Source: Streptomyces sp. 35G-GA-8 (GTDB lineage: Bacteria; Actinomycetota; Actinomycetes; Streptomycetales; Streptomycetaceae). From it: a stretch of DNA of 64,000 nt. Under the pieces are notes generated by a model, which did not search any database, was not told the origin of the DNA, and was given only the letters and a program-made list of their open reading frames with translations. The position numbers and the translations under genes were made by a program. Position 1 is the first letter of the stretch; each line of letters opens with the position of its first letter. The stretch lies in assembly GCF_023534745.1 (NCBI RefSeq), contig NZ_JAMHJQ010000007.1, forward strand, positions 291,145 to 355,144. The letters run 5' to 3'. Positions 21,521-31,826 of the stretch are shown piece by piece.

Positions 21521-21564
21521 CCAGCCTGCCGACGGCTACGCGCTGCTCACGCGCACGCCGCCCC

Positions 21565-22785
21565 TCAGTTGTCGTCCTCGTCGATCAGAAAGCCCCGCAT
21601 CGGCGACGGCGCCTGCTGCATCGGCTGCGGCGCCTGCGGCCGCACCGGTGCCATCGGCTGGGTCATCGCCGGCGACATCTGCTGCTGACCGCCGTACGAC
21701 GGGCCCGGCGAGGGCGTGTGGCCACCCATGGAACCGCCCATGGACGGGTTGCCGCCCATGCTGTGTCCCATCGCGCCCGCACCGGCCGGAGCCATGGACG
21801 GCGACGGCGGCAGCGACGCGGTGGCCGGAGTCCTCGGCGGGGCCAGCGAGTCGTCGGCCTGGGTCTCCAGCTGACGCAGCTGGCTCTCCAGGTAGGACTT
21901 CAGCCGCGTACGGTACTCGCGCTCGAAGCCGCGCAGGTCCTCGACCTTGCGCTCCAGCGTCGCGCGCGCGGACTCCAGGGAGCCCATCGCCACGCGGTGC
22001 TTCTCCTGCGCGTCCCGCTCCAGCGCGTCCGCCTTGGCGCGTGCGTCCCGCTCCAGACCCTCGGCACGGCTGCGCGCCTCGCCGACGATCTTGTTGGCCT
22101 CGGAGCGCGCCTCGGCGATCGCCTGGTCGGCGGTCTGCTGGGCGAGGGAGAGAACCCGCGCCGCGCTGTCGCCGCCGGGGCCCTGACCGGGCTGTCCCAT
22201 CTGCGGGCCGTGGCCGCCCATGGGGCCGCCCATCGGTCCACCCATGGGGCCGCCCTGCTGCATCGGGCCACCCTGGCCCATCGGACCGCCCTGCATGGGG
22301 CCACCCTGCATGGGACCGCCCTGCATCGGACCGCCCTGCATGGGGCCGCCCTGCTGCATGGGACCGCCCTGACCCATCGGACCGGGGCCGTGCTGGCCCC
22401 GCGGGTCATGACCGCCCGGACCGGGGCCATGGCCGTGACCGCTCGGACCCGCGGGCAGCTGCGGAGCACCACCGGGCAGCTGGGGCGGACCCATCTGCGG
22501 GGGCTGCTGCTGCTGCGGCGGTCCGGATATGGCGGCGGGTACCGGGGCACCCGGCCGTTCCTGCTGTTCAGGAGGCTTCCGCATACCCTGCTGCTGTTGG
22601 TTCTGCGCGGCGGCACGCGTAGCGGCGGCCAGCTTGGCGCGCAGGTCCTCGTTCTCGCGGAGCAAGCGGGTCAGTTCCGCCTCGACCTCGTCGAGAAAGG
22701 CATCGACCTCGTCCTCGTCGTAGCCTTCTCGGAGGCGGACGGTCGTGAACTGCTTGTTCCGCACGTCCTCAGGGGTCAACGGCAT
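21565..22785 (-). CDS. divIVA: DivIVA polar growth / cell-shape protein
   Basis: 406 residues. The N-terminal lipid-binding DivIVA domain ([36 protein letters not shown]) starts at residue 2, followed by a short coiled coil. A long Gln/Pro/Gly/Met-rich insert (about residues 65-200) contains a run of GGPMQ repeats. A second coiled coil (about 205-300) follows, then a Pro/Gly/Ser/Met-rich tail ending IDEDDN. DivIVA marks hyphal tips, binds curved membrane and recruits the cell-wall machinery; it is essential in Streptomyces. The insert between the two coiled coils is typical of streptomycete homologues. It is the last gene of the division block and ends at a terminator. Confidence 0.97.
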   Translation of the reverse strand: MPLTPEDVRNKQFTTVRLREGYDEDEVDAFLDEVEAELTRLLRENEDLRAKLAAATRAAAQNQQQQGMRKPPEQQERPGAPVPAAISGPPQQQQPPQMGPPQLPGGAPQLPAGPSGHGHGPGPGGHDPRGQHGPGPMGQGGPMQQGGPMQGGPMQGGPMQGGPMQGGPMGQGGPMQQGGPMGGPMGGPMGGHGPQMGQPGQGPGGDSAARVLSLAQQTADQAIAEARSEANKIVGEARSRAEGLERDARAKADALERDAQEKHRVAMGSLESARATLERKVEDLRGFEREYRTRLKSYLESQLRQLETQADDSLAPPRTPATASLPPSPSMAPAGAGAMGHSMGGNPSMGGSMGGHTPSPGPSYGGQQQMSPAMTQPMAPVRPQAPQPMQQAPSPMRGFLIDEDDN

Positions 22786-22834
22786 CTCTACTTCACCTCT
22801 ACGTAGTCGTCGGCAGTCGGCAAGACCGTATCGT

Positions 22835-23131
22835 TCACAATCCCCTCGCCAGGTTGCTCACAAGCGTGATCAGGATGTAAACGATGATCATCAGAACGAA
22901 GAAGGACAGGTCGAGTGCCACGCCCCCGAGACGCAACGGCGGGATGAACCGCCGCAGAAGCTTGAGCGGTGGATCCGTGACAGTGTAGGTGGCCTCCAGA
23001 ACGACCACCATCGCCTTGCCGGGCTGCCATGAGCGGGCGAACTGGAAGACGTAGTCCATGACCAACCGGAAAATAAGCACGATGAGGAAGCACATCAGCG
23101 CGATGTAAACCACCTGTAGTGCGACGCCCAT
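22835..23131 (-). CDS. YggT family membrane protein
   Basis: 98 residues with two membrane segments (about 4-26 and 72-95) and the conserved family centre [44 protein letters not shown]. In many Gram-positive bacteria yggT lies between sepF and divIVA, as here. The molecular role is unsettled; links to cell division and osmotic tolerance have been proposed. The GTG/ATG start region follows sepF by 91 bp. Same strand and order as the division cluster. Confidence 0.93.
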   Translation of the reverse strand: MGVALQVVYIALMCFLIVLIFRLVMDYVFQFARSWQPGKAMVVVLEATYTVTDPPLKLLRRFIPPLRLGGVALDLSFFVLMIIVYILITLVSNLARGL

Positions 23132-23222
23132 CCCGCTGCTTCCCTCTCCCCTGGCTCACTCTGGTCCGGCCGTCCGCCGGGTCTTTCCCGCCGTTCGACC
23201 GGGTCGTTCCCGGTGCTGCTTC

Positions 23223-23834
23223 CTAGCTCTGGTTGAAGAACCCGCCCTCTGCGATGCGGGCCTTGTCCTCCGCCGTGACATCGACGTTAGCAGGAGACAG
23301 CAGGAACACCTTCTGGGTCACTCGCTCAATGCTGCCATGGAGACCGAAGACAAGTCCCGCGGCAAAGTCGACAAGTCGCTTCGCATCGGTGTCGTCCATC
23401 TCGGTCAGATTCATGATCACCGGGGTGCCCTCACGGAAGTGTTCCCCGATAGTACGGGCCTCGTTGTAGGTCCTCGGGTGCAGCGTGGTGATGCGGTAGG
23501 GCTCCCGCTCGGACACAACCTTGGGCATGATCACCGGTGCGTTCTTCTCCAGGCTCGGACGTTCAGGTGTGATGGACGCCACGGGGGCGATTCGGGCGGG
23601 ACGTCCGCTTTCTGCCGCTAGGGACACCGGCTCACGTTCGCGCTGCGCGGGCGGCTGGGCCATCCGCACCGGCTCTTCCCGCTCCGGCTGGCGCACGGGC
23701 TGGTGACGCCGGTGATCCCGTTCGGGCTCCGGCTCGGGTTCGAAATCGTCGTCGGGGTCGAAGCCCCGGCCGTCGTACCCATCGTCCTCCACGAGGCCGA
23801 GGTAGACCGCCATCTTGCGCATCGCGCCGGCCAT
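23223..23834 (-). CDS. sepF: SepF, FtsZ membrane anchor and division protein
   Basis: 203 residues. An N-terminal amphipathic membrane-targeting helix ([16 protein letters not shown]) is followed by an acidic then Arg/Glu-rich linker (about residues 18-95). The C-terminal SepF domain (about 105-200) has [58 protein letters not shown]. SepF forms rings that bind the FtsZ tail and tether it to membrane, replacing FtsA, which is absent from actinobacteria. ATG preceded by GGAGGA at 9 nt. Lies between yggS and yggT. Confidence 0.97.
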   Translation of the reverse strand: MAGAMRKMAVYLGLVEDDGYDGRGFDPDDDFEPEPEPERDHRRHQPVRQPEREEPVRMAQPPAQREREPVSLAAESGRPARIAPVASITPERPSLEKNAPVIMPKVVSEREPYRITTLHPRTYNEARTIGEHFREGTPVIMNLTEMDDTDAKRLVDFAAGLVFGLHGSIERVTQKVFLLSPANVDVTAEDKARIAEGGFFNQS

Positions 23835-23957
23835 GCTCTGAGTCCTCCGCTCTGTGGTGGATCGGCCTCGTCACCAAGTGCCCGCGATCCACGAGGTCTG
23901 TCCGCTTTTTGGCGAAATGACCATATTTTCTGCTGTGGTCCGACTTGCTTCGCGACG

Positions 23958-24677
23958 TTACCCGAGGCTGGGTCGGACTCCGAGTACCGCCGTACCGACG
24001 CGTACATGTGTCGCACCGGCCTTCACGGCGTCCTCAAGGTCCGCACTCATCCCTGCTGAGACCATGTTCGCAGCCGGATGGTCCGCGCGCAGGCGGGATG
24101 AGAATTCCAGCAGCCGCTCGAACGCCGCCTGTTGCCGTCCCGCGTACGGTCCGGCGAGCGGCGCCACGGTCATCAGACCGCCGAGCCGCAGTCCTGGTGC
24201 ACCGGCCACCGCCGTGGCCAACTCCTCGATTCCGTCGGGTGCCGTGCCGCCCCGCTCACCTCGTTCGCCGGACTCGGCGTCGAGGGCGACCTGAATCAGA
24301 CAGATCAGCTCACGCTCCGCGCGCACCGCGGCGGCGGAGAGTGCCGAAACCAGCTTGATCCGGTCGACAGACTGCACGACTTCGGCGTAACTGGCTACGG
24401 AACGAGCTTTGTTCGTCTGCAATTGACCAACAAAGTGCCAGGTCAGCGACAAATCCGCGCAGGCGGCGGCCTTGGGGGCGGCGTCCTGGTCCCGGTTCTC
24501 GGCGACCTGCCGCACGCCGAGTTCATGGAGGAGCCGGACATCGCTCGCGGGGTAGGTCTTGGTGACCACGATCAGGGTCACGTCCTCCCGCGGACGTCCG
24601 GCGGCGGCGCAGGCGGCGGAGATACGTTCCTCCACCATCGCCAGATTCTCGGCGAGTTCGGTCTTCCGATCCTTCAT
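23958..24677 (-). CDS. YggS family PLP homeostasis protein
   Basis: 239 residues, a TIM-barrel PLP-binding protein (YggS/PROSC/YBL036C). The PLP Lys is in LIVVTKTYPASDVRLL; other family signatures are GVRQVAENRDQDAAPK, WHFVGQLQTNKAR and VRVGTAVLG near the C-terminus. It buffers pyridoxal phosphate and affects amino-acid balance. It follows the pgeF gene by 7 bp and is likely translationally coupled; the ATG at 24677 is the first that fits the family N-terminus. A weak ribosome site supports coupling. A position next to ftsZ and sepF is conserved in many bacteria. Confidence 0.95.
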   Translation of the reverse strand: MKDRKTELAENLAMVEERISAACAAAGRPREDVTLIVVTKTYPASDVRLLHELGVRQVAENRDQDAAPKAAACADLSLTWHFVGQLQTNKARSVASYAEVVQSVDRIKLVSALSAAAVRAERELICLIQVALDAESGERGERGGTAPDGIEELATAVAGAPGLRLGGLMTVAPLAGPYAGRQQAAFERLLEFSSRLRADHPAANMVSAGMSADLEDAVKAGATHVRVGTAVLGVRPSLG

Positions 24678-24684
24678 GTGCTTA

Positions 24685-25413
24685 TCAGTCCAGCCAGACA
24701 TAACCGGCGAGCCGTCCGGTGGTGCGGTCGCGGCGGTACGAATAGTGGTCGTCCGACTCCAGTGTGCAGACCACCGAGCGCTGCCGGTCCCGGACCCCGA
24801 GCGCGTCGAGCTGGGCATGGACTCCGGCGACGACATCCACGGCCGGGGTGGACCAACTGGTCTCGGAGTGGGCCTCCGGTACGACGGCGGCGACCTCGTC
24901 CCGCATCCGCTCGGGGACTTCGTAGCAGCGACCGCAGACGGCCGGTCCGGTACGGGCGGTGATCCGGGACGGCTCCGCGCCGAGTGTGATCATCGCCTCG
25001 ACGGCGGCCGGTACGATCCCCGCGACCAGACCGGGCCGGCCCGCGTGGGCGGCGGCCACGATCCCGGCGACCGGGTCGGCCAGCAGCAGCGGAACGCAGT
25101 CCGCGGTGAGTACGGCGAGTGCCAGTCCGTGCCGCTGAGTGACGATCGCGTCGACGGCCGGGATGTCCGCGCGCGTCCAGGGCCCGTCGACCACGGCCAC
25201 TTCGCGGCCGTGCACCTGATTCATCCAGACGACCCGCGCGGGGTCGAGTGCCAGGGACTTCGCGGCGAGTTCGCGGTTGGCGCCTACGGCCCCGGGGTCG
25301 TCGCCGACCGCGCCGCCGAGATTGAGCTGATCATACGGAGCGGCGCTCACCCCGCCCCACCGGTCGGTGAAGGCGAAGTGCGCGCCGCTCCGTGTTTCGT
25401 GCTGCCGTATCAC
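24685..25413 (-). CDS. pgeF: PgeF/YfiH (YlmD) family laccase-domain protein
   Basis: 242 residues. This family was once called multicopper polyphenol oxidase (laccase); later work links it to peptidoglycan editing and to purine nucleoside phosphorylase/deaminase activity. The metal-site signatures are [43 protein letters not shown] and [11 protein letters not shown] (Cys and His ligands). The GTG start overlaps the ftsZ stop (GTGA), so it is coupled to ftsZ. Lying directly after ftsZ is typical for actinobacteria. Confidence 0.93.
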   Translation of the reverse strand: MIRQHETRSGAHFAFTDRWGGVSAAPYDQLNLGGAVGDDPGAVGANRELAAKSLALDPARVVWMNQVHGREVAVVDGPWTRADIPAVDAIVTQRHGLALAVLTADCVPLLLADPVAGIVAAAHAGRPGLVAGIVPAAVEAMITLGAEPSRITARTGPAVCGRCYEVPERMRDEVAAVVPEAHSETSWSTPAVDVVAGVHAQLDALGVRDRQRSVVCTLESDDHYSYRRDRTTGRLAGYVWLD

Positions 25414-26621
25414 TTCAAGAAGTCCGGGACGTCCAGTTCCTCGGCCTGACTGTCCTGGTACGGACGGGCCGGGGGAACCTGCGGCGGGTTCACCGGGGAG
25501 AGCGGCTTCTCGTTGACCGTCGGGATGGGCTCGGGCTTGGCCGGGCCGTCCTCGCGCGGCGGTACGGTGCCCAGTCCGCCGGAGCGGCCGGTGTCCGAGG
25601 ACCGGGAGGGCGACGGCTGCTCGTCGCGCTTCGCGGAGCCCGCGCCGAGTACGGTCTCGCGCCGGGTCGGCGGCTGGCCGCCGTCGAAGCCGGCCGCGAT
25701 CACGGTGACCCGCACCTCGTCGCCCAGGGCGTCGTCGATGACGGCGCCGAAGATGATGTTGGCCTCGGGGTGGGCCGCCTCGCTGACCAGCTGCGCCGCC
25801 TCGTTGATCTCGAAGAGACCGAGGTCGCTGCCGCCGGAGATGGAGAGCAGGACACCGCGGGCGCCGTCGATGGACGCTTCGAGGAGCGGCGAGGAGATCG
25901 CCATCTCGGCGGCGGCCACCGCGCGGTCGTCGCCGCGGGCCGAGCCGATACCCATGAGCGCGGAGCCCGCCTCGGACATCACGGACTTGACGTCGGCGAA
26001 GTCGAGGTTGATCAGGCCGGGGGTGGTGATGAGGTCGGTGATGCCCTGGACACCCGACAGCAGCACCTGGTCCGCGGACTTGAACGCGTCGAGGACGCTG
26101 ACCTGGCGGTCCGAGATGGACAGCAGCCGGTCGTTGGGGATGACGATGAGGGTGTCGACCTCTTCGCGGAGTTCGGCGATGCCGTCCTCCGCCTGGTTCG
26201 CGCGACGGCGGCCCTCGAAGGTGAACGGGCGGGTGACCACACCGATCGTGAGGGCGCCCAGCGAGCGGGCGATATTGGCGACGACGGGCGCGCCGCCGGT
26301 GCCGGTGCCGCCGCCCTCGCCGGCGGTGACGAAGACCATGTCGGCCCCCTTGAGGACCTCCTCGATCTCCTCGCGGTGGTCCTCTGCCGCCTTGCGGCCG
26401 ACTGCCGGGTTGGCTCCGGCGCCGAGTCCGCGGGTGAGTTCACGGCCGACGTCGAGCTTGACGTCGGCGTCGCTCATCAACAGGGCTTGCGCGTCGGTGT
26501 TGATCGCGATGAACTCGACGCCCTTGAGGCCGACCTCGATCATTCGGTTGATGGCATTGACACCACCGCCGCCGACACCGATGACCTTGATGACTGCGAG
26601 GTAGTTCTGCGGTGCTGCCAC
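25410..26621 (-). CDS. ftsZ: Cell division GTPase FtsZ
   Basis: 403 residues. The tubulin-like GTPase domain carries the signature [13 protein letters not shown] (about residue 105) and the T7 loop [11 protein letters not shown] (about 205), which completes the active site of the next subunit. A variable linker (about 320-385) is followed by the C-terminal peptide ELDVPDFLK, which binds SepF and other partners. FtsZ forms the ring that places septa, dispensable for hyphal growth but required for sporulation in Streptomyces. The GTG at 26621 has GAGAGG 8 nt upstream and yields the family start [17 protein letters not shown]; the frame further upstream is leader. Confidence 0.99.
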   Translation of the reverse strand: MAAPQNYLAVIKVIGVGGGGVNAINRMIEVGLKGVEFIAINTDAQALLMSDADVKLDVGRELTRGLGAGANPAVGRKAAEDHREEIEEVLKGADMVFVTAGEGGGTGTGGAPVVANIARSLGALTIGVVTRPFTFEGRRRANQAEDGIAELREEVDTLIVIPNDRLLSISDRQVSVLDAFKSADQVLLSGVQGITDLITTPGLINLDFADVKSVMSEAGSALMGIGSARGDDRAVAAAEMAISSPLLEASIDGARGVLLSISGGSDLGLFEINEAAQLVSEAAHPEANIIFGAVIDDALGDEVRVTVIAAGFDGGQPPTRRETVLGAGSAKRDEQPSPSRSSDTGRSGGLGTVPPREDGPAKPEPIPTVNEKPLSPVNPPQVPPARPYQDSQAEELDVPDFLK

Positions 26622-26897
26622 GTCGAAGGCCTCTCGCCTCGAGTTACGTGTCGTCGCTTCGCTGATGTGGCGCCGCGACGACTGATGCCGATGGGACGGT
26701 CCGAAACGCCGACCCAAACCCTCACGTTGAAGTTCAGGGTTACCAGTGTGTCCGCTTCTTGGACTCTTCCGAACAGGACACTAAGTCGACAAGTGGCGCA
26801 CGTTCAACGAACACGCCGAACCTCCCGTTTTTCTTTTCACCCTATGTGATCACCCATAGCGCTGACCAACCAGGGTGCTGGCCAGCACATATGCGCG
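26622..26897 (-). promoter_or_regulatory. ftsQ-ftsZ spacer with ftsZ promoter region and palindromes
   Basis: A 276-bp AT-richer gap, unusual inside this tightly packed cluster. In studied Streptomyces this gap holds several ftsZ promoters, one switched on at sporulation. Visible here: perfect palindrome GTGCTGGCCAGCAC (26875-26888), 9 bp after the ftsQ stop; CTATG/CATAG arms flanking TGATCA; and AACCCT (26717-26722) / AGGGTT (26736-26741) arms in the leader, about 100 bp before the ftsZ start. Exact start points cannot be fixed by eye. Confidence 0.7.
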
Positions 26898-27701
26898 TCA
26901 ACTCCCCGACGCCGCAGGCGCGGTGGGTGCGCTCACATCGAAGTGCCCCGCCGTGGGGACGGCTTTCATGAGAGCCGTGAGCGCACGCGCCTTGGCCGTA
27001 CCGTCCTCTCCGCTTCCCCACATCACCGTACGGCCGCCGGTCAGCTCCAGGGAGATCGAGTCGTACGAACGGACTCGTACGACCCTGATGTTCCCGGCCA
27101 CTTTCTCCGGCAGTTCGGCGTGGACCCGTACCGCTTCACGCGTCAGCCGCTCTGTTCCGAAGCGTCGCGTCGCGGCCGACCGGTCCACCGCCAATTCGAG
27201 GAGGGGGACATCCTTGGGCGCCTTCTCGACGGTGGCGAAACGCACCCCTCCGGCGTCCACTTCGATGAACTTTGCTCCATTTTTGAGAAGCAGCACGGGC
27301 TTTCGTTCGATCACTTTCAGCCCGATGTCGTTCGGCCATGAACGCACCACCTCGACCGAATCGATACGCGGCAGCTTCCGGCGGAGCCGTGCCTCAATCC
27401 CGTCCGTGTCGACGGAAATCAGCGGAGCCCCGACCGGCACGTCGGCGGCGGCCACCACCTCGGCGCGGGTGAGCGCGTCGGTGCCCGAGGTGTTCACCTT
27501 CTCGATCCGCAGCCACGAGGAGCCGTACAGCGCCCAGATGCCGCCGGCGACCAGCAGGGCCGCGGCGAAGAACACGATCAACACACGGGAGGAGACACGG
27601 AGGCGGGGGAGCCCGAACCGGCGGCCCGGCGGCCCCTCGTCGGGGCGGCCGGACTCCGACCGCGGTCGGGCGCCACGCTCGGCGGTCGTCGGTCCGGCCA
27701 C
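26898..27701 (-). CDS. ftsQ: Cell division protein FtsQ (DivIB)
   Basis: 267 residues: cytoplasmic basic tail (1-38), one membrane segment (about 40-60), then an outside POTRA domain (WLRIEKVNTSGTDALTRAEVVAAADVPVGAPLISVD) and a beta domain (VVRSWPNDIGLKVIERKPVLLLKNG). FtsQ links early and late division proteins, with FtsL and FtsI. In many actinobacteria murC sits between murG and ftsQ; here only 22 bp separate them, so murC must be elsewhere. Same strand as the rest of the block. Confidence 0.96.
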   Translation of the reverse strand: MAGPTTAERGARPRSESGRPDEGPPGRRFGLPRLRVSSRVLIVFFAAALLVAGGIWALYGSSWLRIEKVNTSGTDALTRAEVVAAADVPVGAPLISVDTDGIEARLRRKLPRIDSVEVVRSWPNDIGLKVIERKPVLLLKNGAKFIEVDAGGVRFATVEKAPKDVPLLELAVDRSAATRRFGTERLTREAVRVHAELPEKVAGNIRVVRVRSYDSISLELTGGRTVMWGSGEDGTAKARALTALMKAVPTAGHFDVSAPTAPAASGS

Positions 27702-27723
27702 GCTCCCCTGCCTCCCTGCGCCG

Positions 27724-28818
27724 CTACGCCTGGCGGCGTGCGGCGATCGCCTCGTACACCATTCCTACGAGCAGATCATCAGCGTCCCGACGGCCGAACT
27801 CGGAGGCCGCGCGGGACATCTCGTACAGCCGGTGCGGATCGGCGAGCACCGGGAGCACATGGCTCTGGACCCACTCGGGGGTCAGTTCGGCGTCGTCGAC
27901 CAGCAGTCCACCGCCGGCCTTCACCACCGGCTGGGCGTTGAGCCGCTGTTCACCGTTGCCGATCGGCAGCGGTACATAGGCGGCCGGCAGTCCGACGGCG
28001 GAGAGTTCGGCGACGGTCATCGCGCCCGCGCGGCAGAGCATCATGTCGGCCGCGGCGTACGCGAGGTCCATCCGGTCCACATACGGTACCGGGATATAAG
28101 GCGGCATTCCGGGCATGTTGTCCACGCGCGGCATTTCATTCTTCGGACCGACCGCGTGCAGGATCTGGATTCCGGAGCGCTGGAGCACCGGCGCGATCTG
28201 CTGGATCACCTCGTTGAGCCGGCGCGCGCCCTGGGAGCCGCCGGAGACGAGCAGTGTCGGCAGATTGGGGTCGAGCCCGAACGCCGCGCGCGCCTCGGGG
28301 CGTACCCGGGCCCGGTCGAGGGTGGCGATGGTGCGGCGCAGCGGGATGCCGATGTAGCGGGCGCCGCGCAACTTGCTGTCCGGGGTGGAGACGGCCACAC
28401 CGGCCGCGTACCGCGAGCCGATCTTGTTGGCCAGTCCGGGCCTGGCGTTGGCCTCATGGACGATGATCGGCACGCCGAGCCGTTTGGCGGCCAGATAGCC
28501 GGGCAGCGCGACATAGCCGCCGAAGCCCACCACACAGTCCGCCTTGGTGCGCTCCAGGATCTGCTCGGCGGCCTTGATCGTGCCGCGCAGCCGCCCGGGG
28601 ACGGTGATCAGTTCGGGCGTGGGTTTGCGCGGCAGCGGTACGGCGGGGATCAGCCCCAGTTCGTACCCCCGCTCCGGTACGAGCCTGGTCTCCAGTCCGC
28701 GCTCCGTGCCGAGGGCCGTGATCCCCACGGTGGGGTCCTGCCTGCGCAGGGCGTCCGCGAGGGCGAGCGCGGGCTCGATGTGGCCGGCGGTCCCCCCACC
28801 GGCGAGTACGACATGCAC
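27724..28818 (-). CDS. murG: MurG, lipid II synthase
   Basis: 364 residues, GT-B glycosyltransferase. N-terminal loop HVVLAGGGTAGHIEPALALADAL and the UDP-GlcNAc site (LLVSGGSQGARRLNEV; CRAGAMTVAELSAVGLPAAYVPLP) are clear. It adds GlcNAc from UDP-GlcNAc to lipid I on the inner face of the membrane, giving lipid II. Six bp downstream of ftsW on the transcript, so part of the same operon. Length is normal. Confidence 0.98.
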   Translation of the reverse strand: MHVVLAGGGTAGHIEPALALADALRRQDPTVGITALGTERGLETRLVPERGYELGLIPAVPLPRKPTPELITVPGRLRGTIKAAEQILERTKADCVVGFGGYVALPGYLAAKRLGVPIIVHEANARPGLANKIGSRYAAGVAVSTPDSKLRGARYIGIPLRRTIATLDRARVRPEARAAFGLDPNLPTLLVSGGSQGARRLNEVIQQIAPVLQRSGIQILHAVGPKNEMPRVDNMPGMPPYIPVPYVDRMDLAYAAADMMLCRAGAMTVAELSAVGLPAAYVPLPIGNGEQRLNAQPVVKAGGGLLVDDAELTPEWVQSHVLPVLADPHRLYEMSRAASEFGRRDADDLLVGMVYEAIAARRQA

Positions 28819-28824
28819 CGAAAT

Positions 28825-30336
28825 TCACCGCTCTCCGGACGGACGCTTCTTGACGCGCCGTCTCATCGTCTTCCATCTCACCCCGGGCCGTCGCATGGCC
28901 AGGGCCGCTTTCGCGGCGGGATCCTCTCGCGCGAACGCGATCAGCAGCCCGATAGCGAACATGGTCGGCAGCAGGGCCGACCCTCCGTAGGAGAACAGCG
29001 GGAGCGGGACTCCGGCGATCGGCAGCAGGCCGAGCACCGCACCAATGTTGATCACGGCCTGCACCGTGATCCAGGTGGTCACACCTCCCGCGGCGTACCT
29101 CACGAAGGGATCCTCCGTGCGTCCGGCCACGCGGATACCCGCATAGCCTAGAGCCGCGAACAGTGCGAGTACCGACAGCGTCCCCGCCAGACCCAGTTCC
29201 TCCCCGGTGATGGCGAAAATGAAGTCGGTGTGCGGTTCGGGCAGTTGACCCCACTTTTCCACACTCGCGCCGAGGCCGGAACCGAACCATCCGCCGGAGG
29301 CCAGCGCGTAGATCCCGTGGACCGCCTGCCAGCACTCCCCGTCCGGGCCCAGATCGATCGCGCCGACGCAGGCGAACCGGGACAGCCTGTTCTCGCTGGT
29401 CTTGATGAGCGCGAAGCTGATCACCCCGGCGACCGCCAGCACCCCGGCGAAGAGCCGGGTGGGGGCGCCGGCCAGCCAGAGCAGTCCGAAGAGGATCGCC
29501 GTGAGGATGATCGCGGTCCCCATGTCGCCGCCGAGCATGATCAGTCCGAGCAGCAGCAGGGCGACCGGGACGAACGGCACCAGCAGATGTTTCCACTGGG
29601 TCAATAGCCGCTTGTCGTGTTTACGGGCAAGCAGATCAGCACCCCAGAGGATGAGCGCCAACTTGCCGAACTCACTGGGCTGGAGCTGGAACGGGCCGCC
29701 CAGATAGATCCAGTTCTGGTTGCCGTTGACGGAACGCCCTATCCCCGGGATCTGGACGAGCGCCATCAGGAAGACCGTCCCGACCAGGACGGGGTACGAG
29801 AGCGCGCGGTTGAGCTTGATCGGCATCCGGGAGGCGAGCAACAGCAGACCGGTGCCGAGGACCACCGCGAGGAACTGCTTGCGGAAGAAGTACGTGGAGG
29901 GCAGCGACAGCTGGAGCGCGTAGATCATCGACGCGGAGTACACCATCACCAGACCGAGCACGGTGATCAGCAGACCGCTGCCGAGGATCAGGTAGTACGC
30001 GGTGAGCGGCCGGTCCCAGGCGCGCCGCATCCGTTCGAAGAAGCGCCGGGGGCCACCACGCGGCCGACGGGGGGCGCCGCTCCTGCCGCCTCCGCGCCGG
30101 GCCCTGGGCGGCTGCCCCACGGCGGCTCCGGCGGCCCGGCCGCGCAGCACGAGCCCGGTCAGGCTCCTCGCGCGGGCGTCCGCACCGGCGTGCGCGCTCT
30201 CCTCGGGGGTGTCCACGCCACCCGGCGCCCCCGCGAGAGCGGGAGCGCCCGGAAGTGCGCCCAGGTAGCCCCAGCCGCGCCGGACAGGCCCCGGCGCGGG
30301 CCGCGGATCTCGGTCCCCGGTGTCGTCGGCCGGCAT
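28825..30336 (-). CDS. ftsW: FtsW, SEDS peptidoglycan polymerase of the divisome
   Basis: 503 residues. A long cytoplasmic N-terminal tail of about 110 residues, rich in Gly, Pro and Arg, precedes about ten membrane segments. The catalytic region is GPFQLQPSEFGKLALILWGADLLARK, and the extracellular loop has GWFGSGLGASVEKWGQLPEPHTDFIFAITGEELG; the C-terminal signature is LPLFSYGGSALLPTMFAIGLLI. SEDS proteins polymerise glycan from lipid II together with a class B PBP, here FtsI. ATG at 30336 with GGAGGGG upstream. Starts 81 bp after murD, the largest gap in the murD-murG part. Confidence 0.97.
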   Translation of the reverse strand: MPADDTGDRDPRPAPGPVRRGWGYLGALPGAPALAGAPGGVDTPEESAHAGADARARSLTGLVLRGRAAGAAVGQPPRARRGGGRSGAPRRPRGGPRRFFERMRRAWDRPLTAYYLILGSGLLITVLGLVMVYSASMIYALQLSLPSTYFFRKQFLAVVLGTGLLLLASRMPIKLNRALSYPVLVGTVFLMALVQIPGIGRSVNGNQNWIYLGGPFQLQPSEFGKLALILWGADLLARKHDKRLLTQWKHLLVPFVPVALLLLGLIMLGGDMGTAIILTAILFGLLWLAGAPTRLFAGVLAVAGVISFALIKTSENRLSRFACVGAIDLGPDGECWQAVHGIYALASGGWFGSGLGASVEKWGQLPEPHTDFIFAITGEELGLAGTLSVLALFAALGYAGIRVAGRTEDPFVRYAAGGVTTWITVQAVINIGAVLGLLPIAGVPLPLFSYGGSALLPTMFAIGLLIAFAREDPAAKAALAMRRPGVRWKTMRRRVKKRPSGER

Positions 30337-30416
30337 CGTCGCTGTCCCCTCCAGTCGTGCCTGGCGCGGCTGGCGCGGGTGGTCAGTGGGCTGCGGCCTG
30401 CTGCTGCGACACCGGG

Positions 30417-31826
30417 TCAGGCGTGCTCGGCGGCGAGGGCGTGAACCGCGTCCGCGAACGCCTCGCCCCGCTTGTTGTAGTTGACGAACATGTCCATCGA
30501 GGCGCAGGCCGGGGCCATCAGAACCGTGTCCCCCGGCTGCGCGAGCCGTGCCGCTTCGCGGACCGCGGCCGACATCGCCCCAGTGTCGGTCCGGTCGAGG
30601 TCCACGACCGGGACTTCGGGGGCGTGTCGCGCGAGGGCTTCCCGGATGAGCGCGCGGTCCTTGCCGATCAGCACCACACCGCGCAGCCGCTTCGCGGACG
30701 CCCCGACGAGTTCGTCGAAGGTCGCGCCCTTGGCGAGACCGCCCGCGATCCAGACGATCGGGTCGTACGCGGCGAGCGACGCCTCGGCGGCATGGGTGTT
30801 GGTGGCCTTGGAGTCGTCGATGTAGGTGACGCCCGCGACCTCCGCGACCCGCTCGATCCGGTGCGGGTCGGGGCGGAAGGCGCGCAGTCCGTCGCGTACG
30901 GCGGCCGGCTCGACGCCGTACGCGCGCGCCAGCGCGGCGGCGGCGAGCGCGTTGGCGATGTTGTGCGGGACGGGCGGGTTGACGTCGGAGACGTGGGCGA
31001 GCTCCTGGGCCCGCTCCCGGCGGTTCTCGACGAAGGCGCGGTCGACCAGGATGCCGTCCACGACGCCGAGTTGGGACGGTCCCGGGGTGCCGAGGGTGAA
31101 GCCGATCGCGCGGCAGCCCTCCTCGACATCGGCCGCGCGCACCAGGTCCTCGGTGGCCGGGTCGGCCACGTTGTAGACACAGGCGACGCTGTTGCCCTCG
31201 TAGATCCGGCCCTTGTCGGCGGCGTACGCCGCCATGGAGCCGTGCCAGTCCAGATGGTCGGGCGCGAGGTTGAGCACGGCGCCGGAGTGGGCGCGCAGGC
31301 TCGGCGCCCAGTGCAGCTGGTAACTGGACAGCTCCACGGCGAGTACGTCGTATGTCTCCTCGCCGGTGACCGCGTCCAGCAGCGAGACACCGATATTGCC
31401 GACGGCGGCCGTACGCAGCCCCGCGGCGGCCAGGATCGAGGCGAGCATCCTGACGGTCGTCGTCTTGCCGTTGGTGCCGGTGACGGCGAGCCAGGGGGCC
31501 GCGCCGGGCCCGCGCAGCCGCCAGGCCAGCTCGACATCGCCCCAGATCTCCACCCCGGCCGCCTCGGCGGCCAGGAAGAGCGGCTTGTCCGGCTTCCAGC
31601 CGGGGGCCGTGACAACGAGTTCGGTCGCCTCGGGCAGCGTCGCCCCGTCGCCGAGACGGACGGTGACGCCCAGCTTCTCCAGCTCGGCGGCCTGGGCGCG
31701 GGCCCGCTCGTCGTCGCCGTCGTTGACGACGGTGACCTCCGCGCCGAGTCCGTGCAGCACCCGGGCCGCCGGGATCCCGGAGACCCCGAGACCCGCGACG
31801 GTGACCCGCTTGCCCTGCCAGTTCAC
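30417..31826 (-). CDS. murD: MurD, UDP-MurNAc-L-alanine:D-glutamate ligase
   Basis: 469 residues with the three Mur ligase domains: N-terminal Rossmann-like ([18 protein letters not shown]), central ATPase (P-loop [39 protein letters not shown]), and C-terminal ([28 protein letters not shown]). Adds D-Glu to UDP-MurNAc-L-Ala in the cytoplasm. The GTG start overlaps the mraY stop by GTGA, so coupled translation. Normal length. Confidence 0.98.
   Translation of the reverse strand: MNWQGKRVTVAGLGVSGIPAARVLHGLGAEVTVVNDGDDERARAQAAELEKLGVTVRLGDGATLPEATELVVTAPGWKPDKPLFLAAEAAGVEIWGDVELAWRLRGPGAAPWLAVTGTNGKTTTVRMLASILAAAGLRTAAVGNIGVSLLDAVTGEETYDVLAVELSSYQLHWAPSLRAHSGAVLNLAPDHLDWHGSMAAYAADKGRIYEGNSVACVYNVADPATEDLVRAADVEEGCRAIGFTLGTPGPSQLGVVDGILVDRAFVENRRERAQELAHVSDVNPPVPHNIANALAAAALARAYGVEPAAVRDGLRAFRPDPHRIERVAEVAGVTYIDDSKATNTHAAEASLAAYDPIVWIAGGLAKGATFDELVGASAKRLRGVVLIGKDRALIREALARHAPEVPVVDLDRTDTGAMSAAVREAARLAQPGDTVLMAPACASMDMFVNYNKRGEAFADAVHALAAEHA

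Noticed and set aside
22185-22385. Short regular repeats as a CRISPR array
   Set aside because: They are in-frame codons of the GGPM(Q) insert of DivIVA, with no spacers and no cas genes.
26898-28818. Missing murC between murG and ftsQ as a deletion
   Set aside because: Only 22 bp separate the genes, with no remnant. In Streptomyces murC is normally located elsewhere, so this is a lineage trait rather than a local event.
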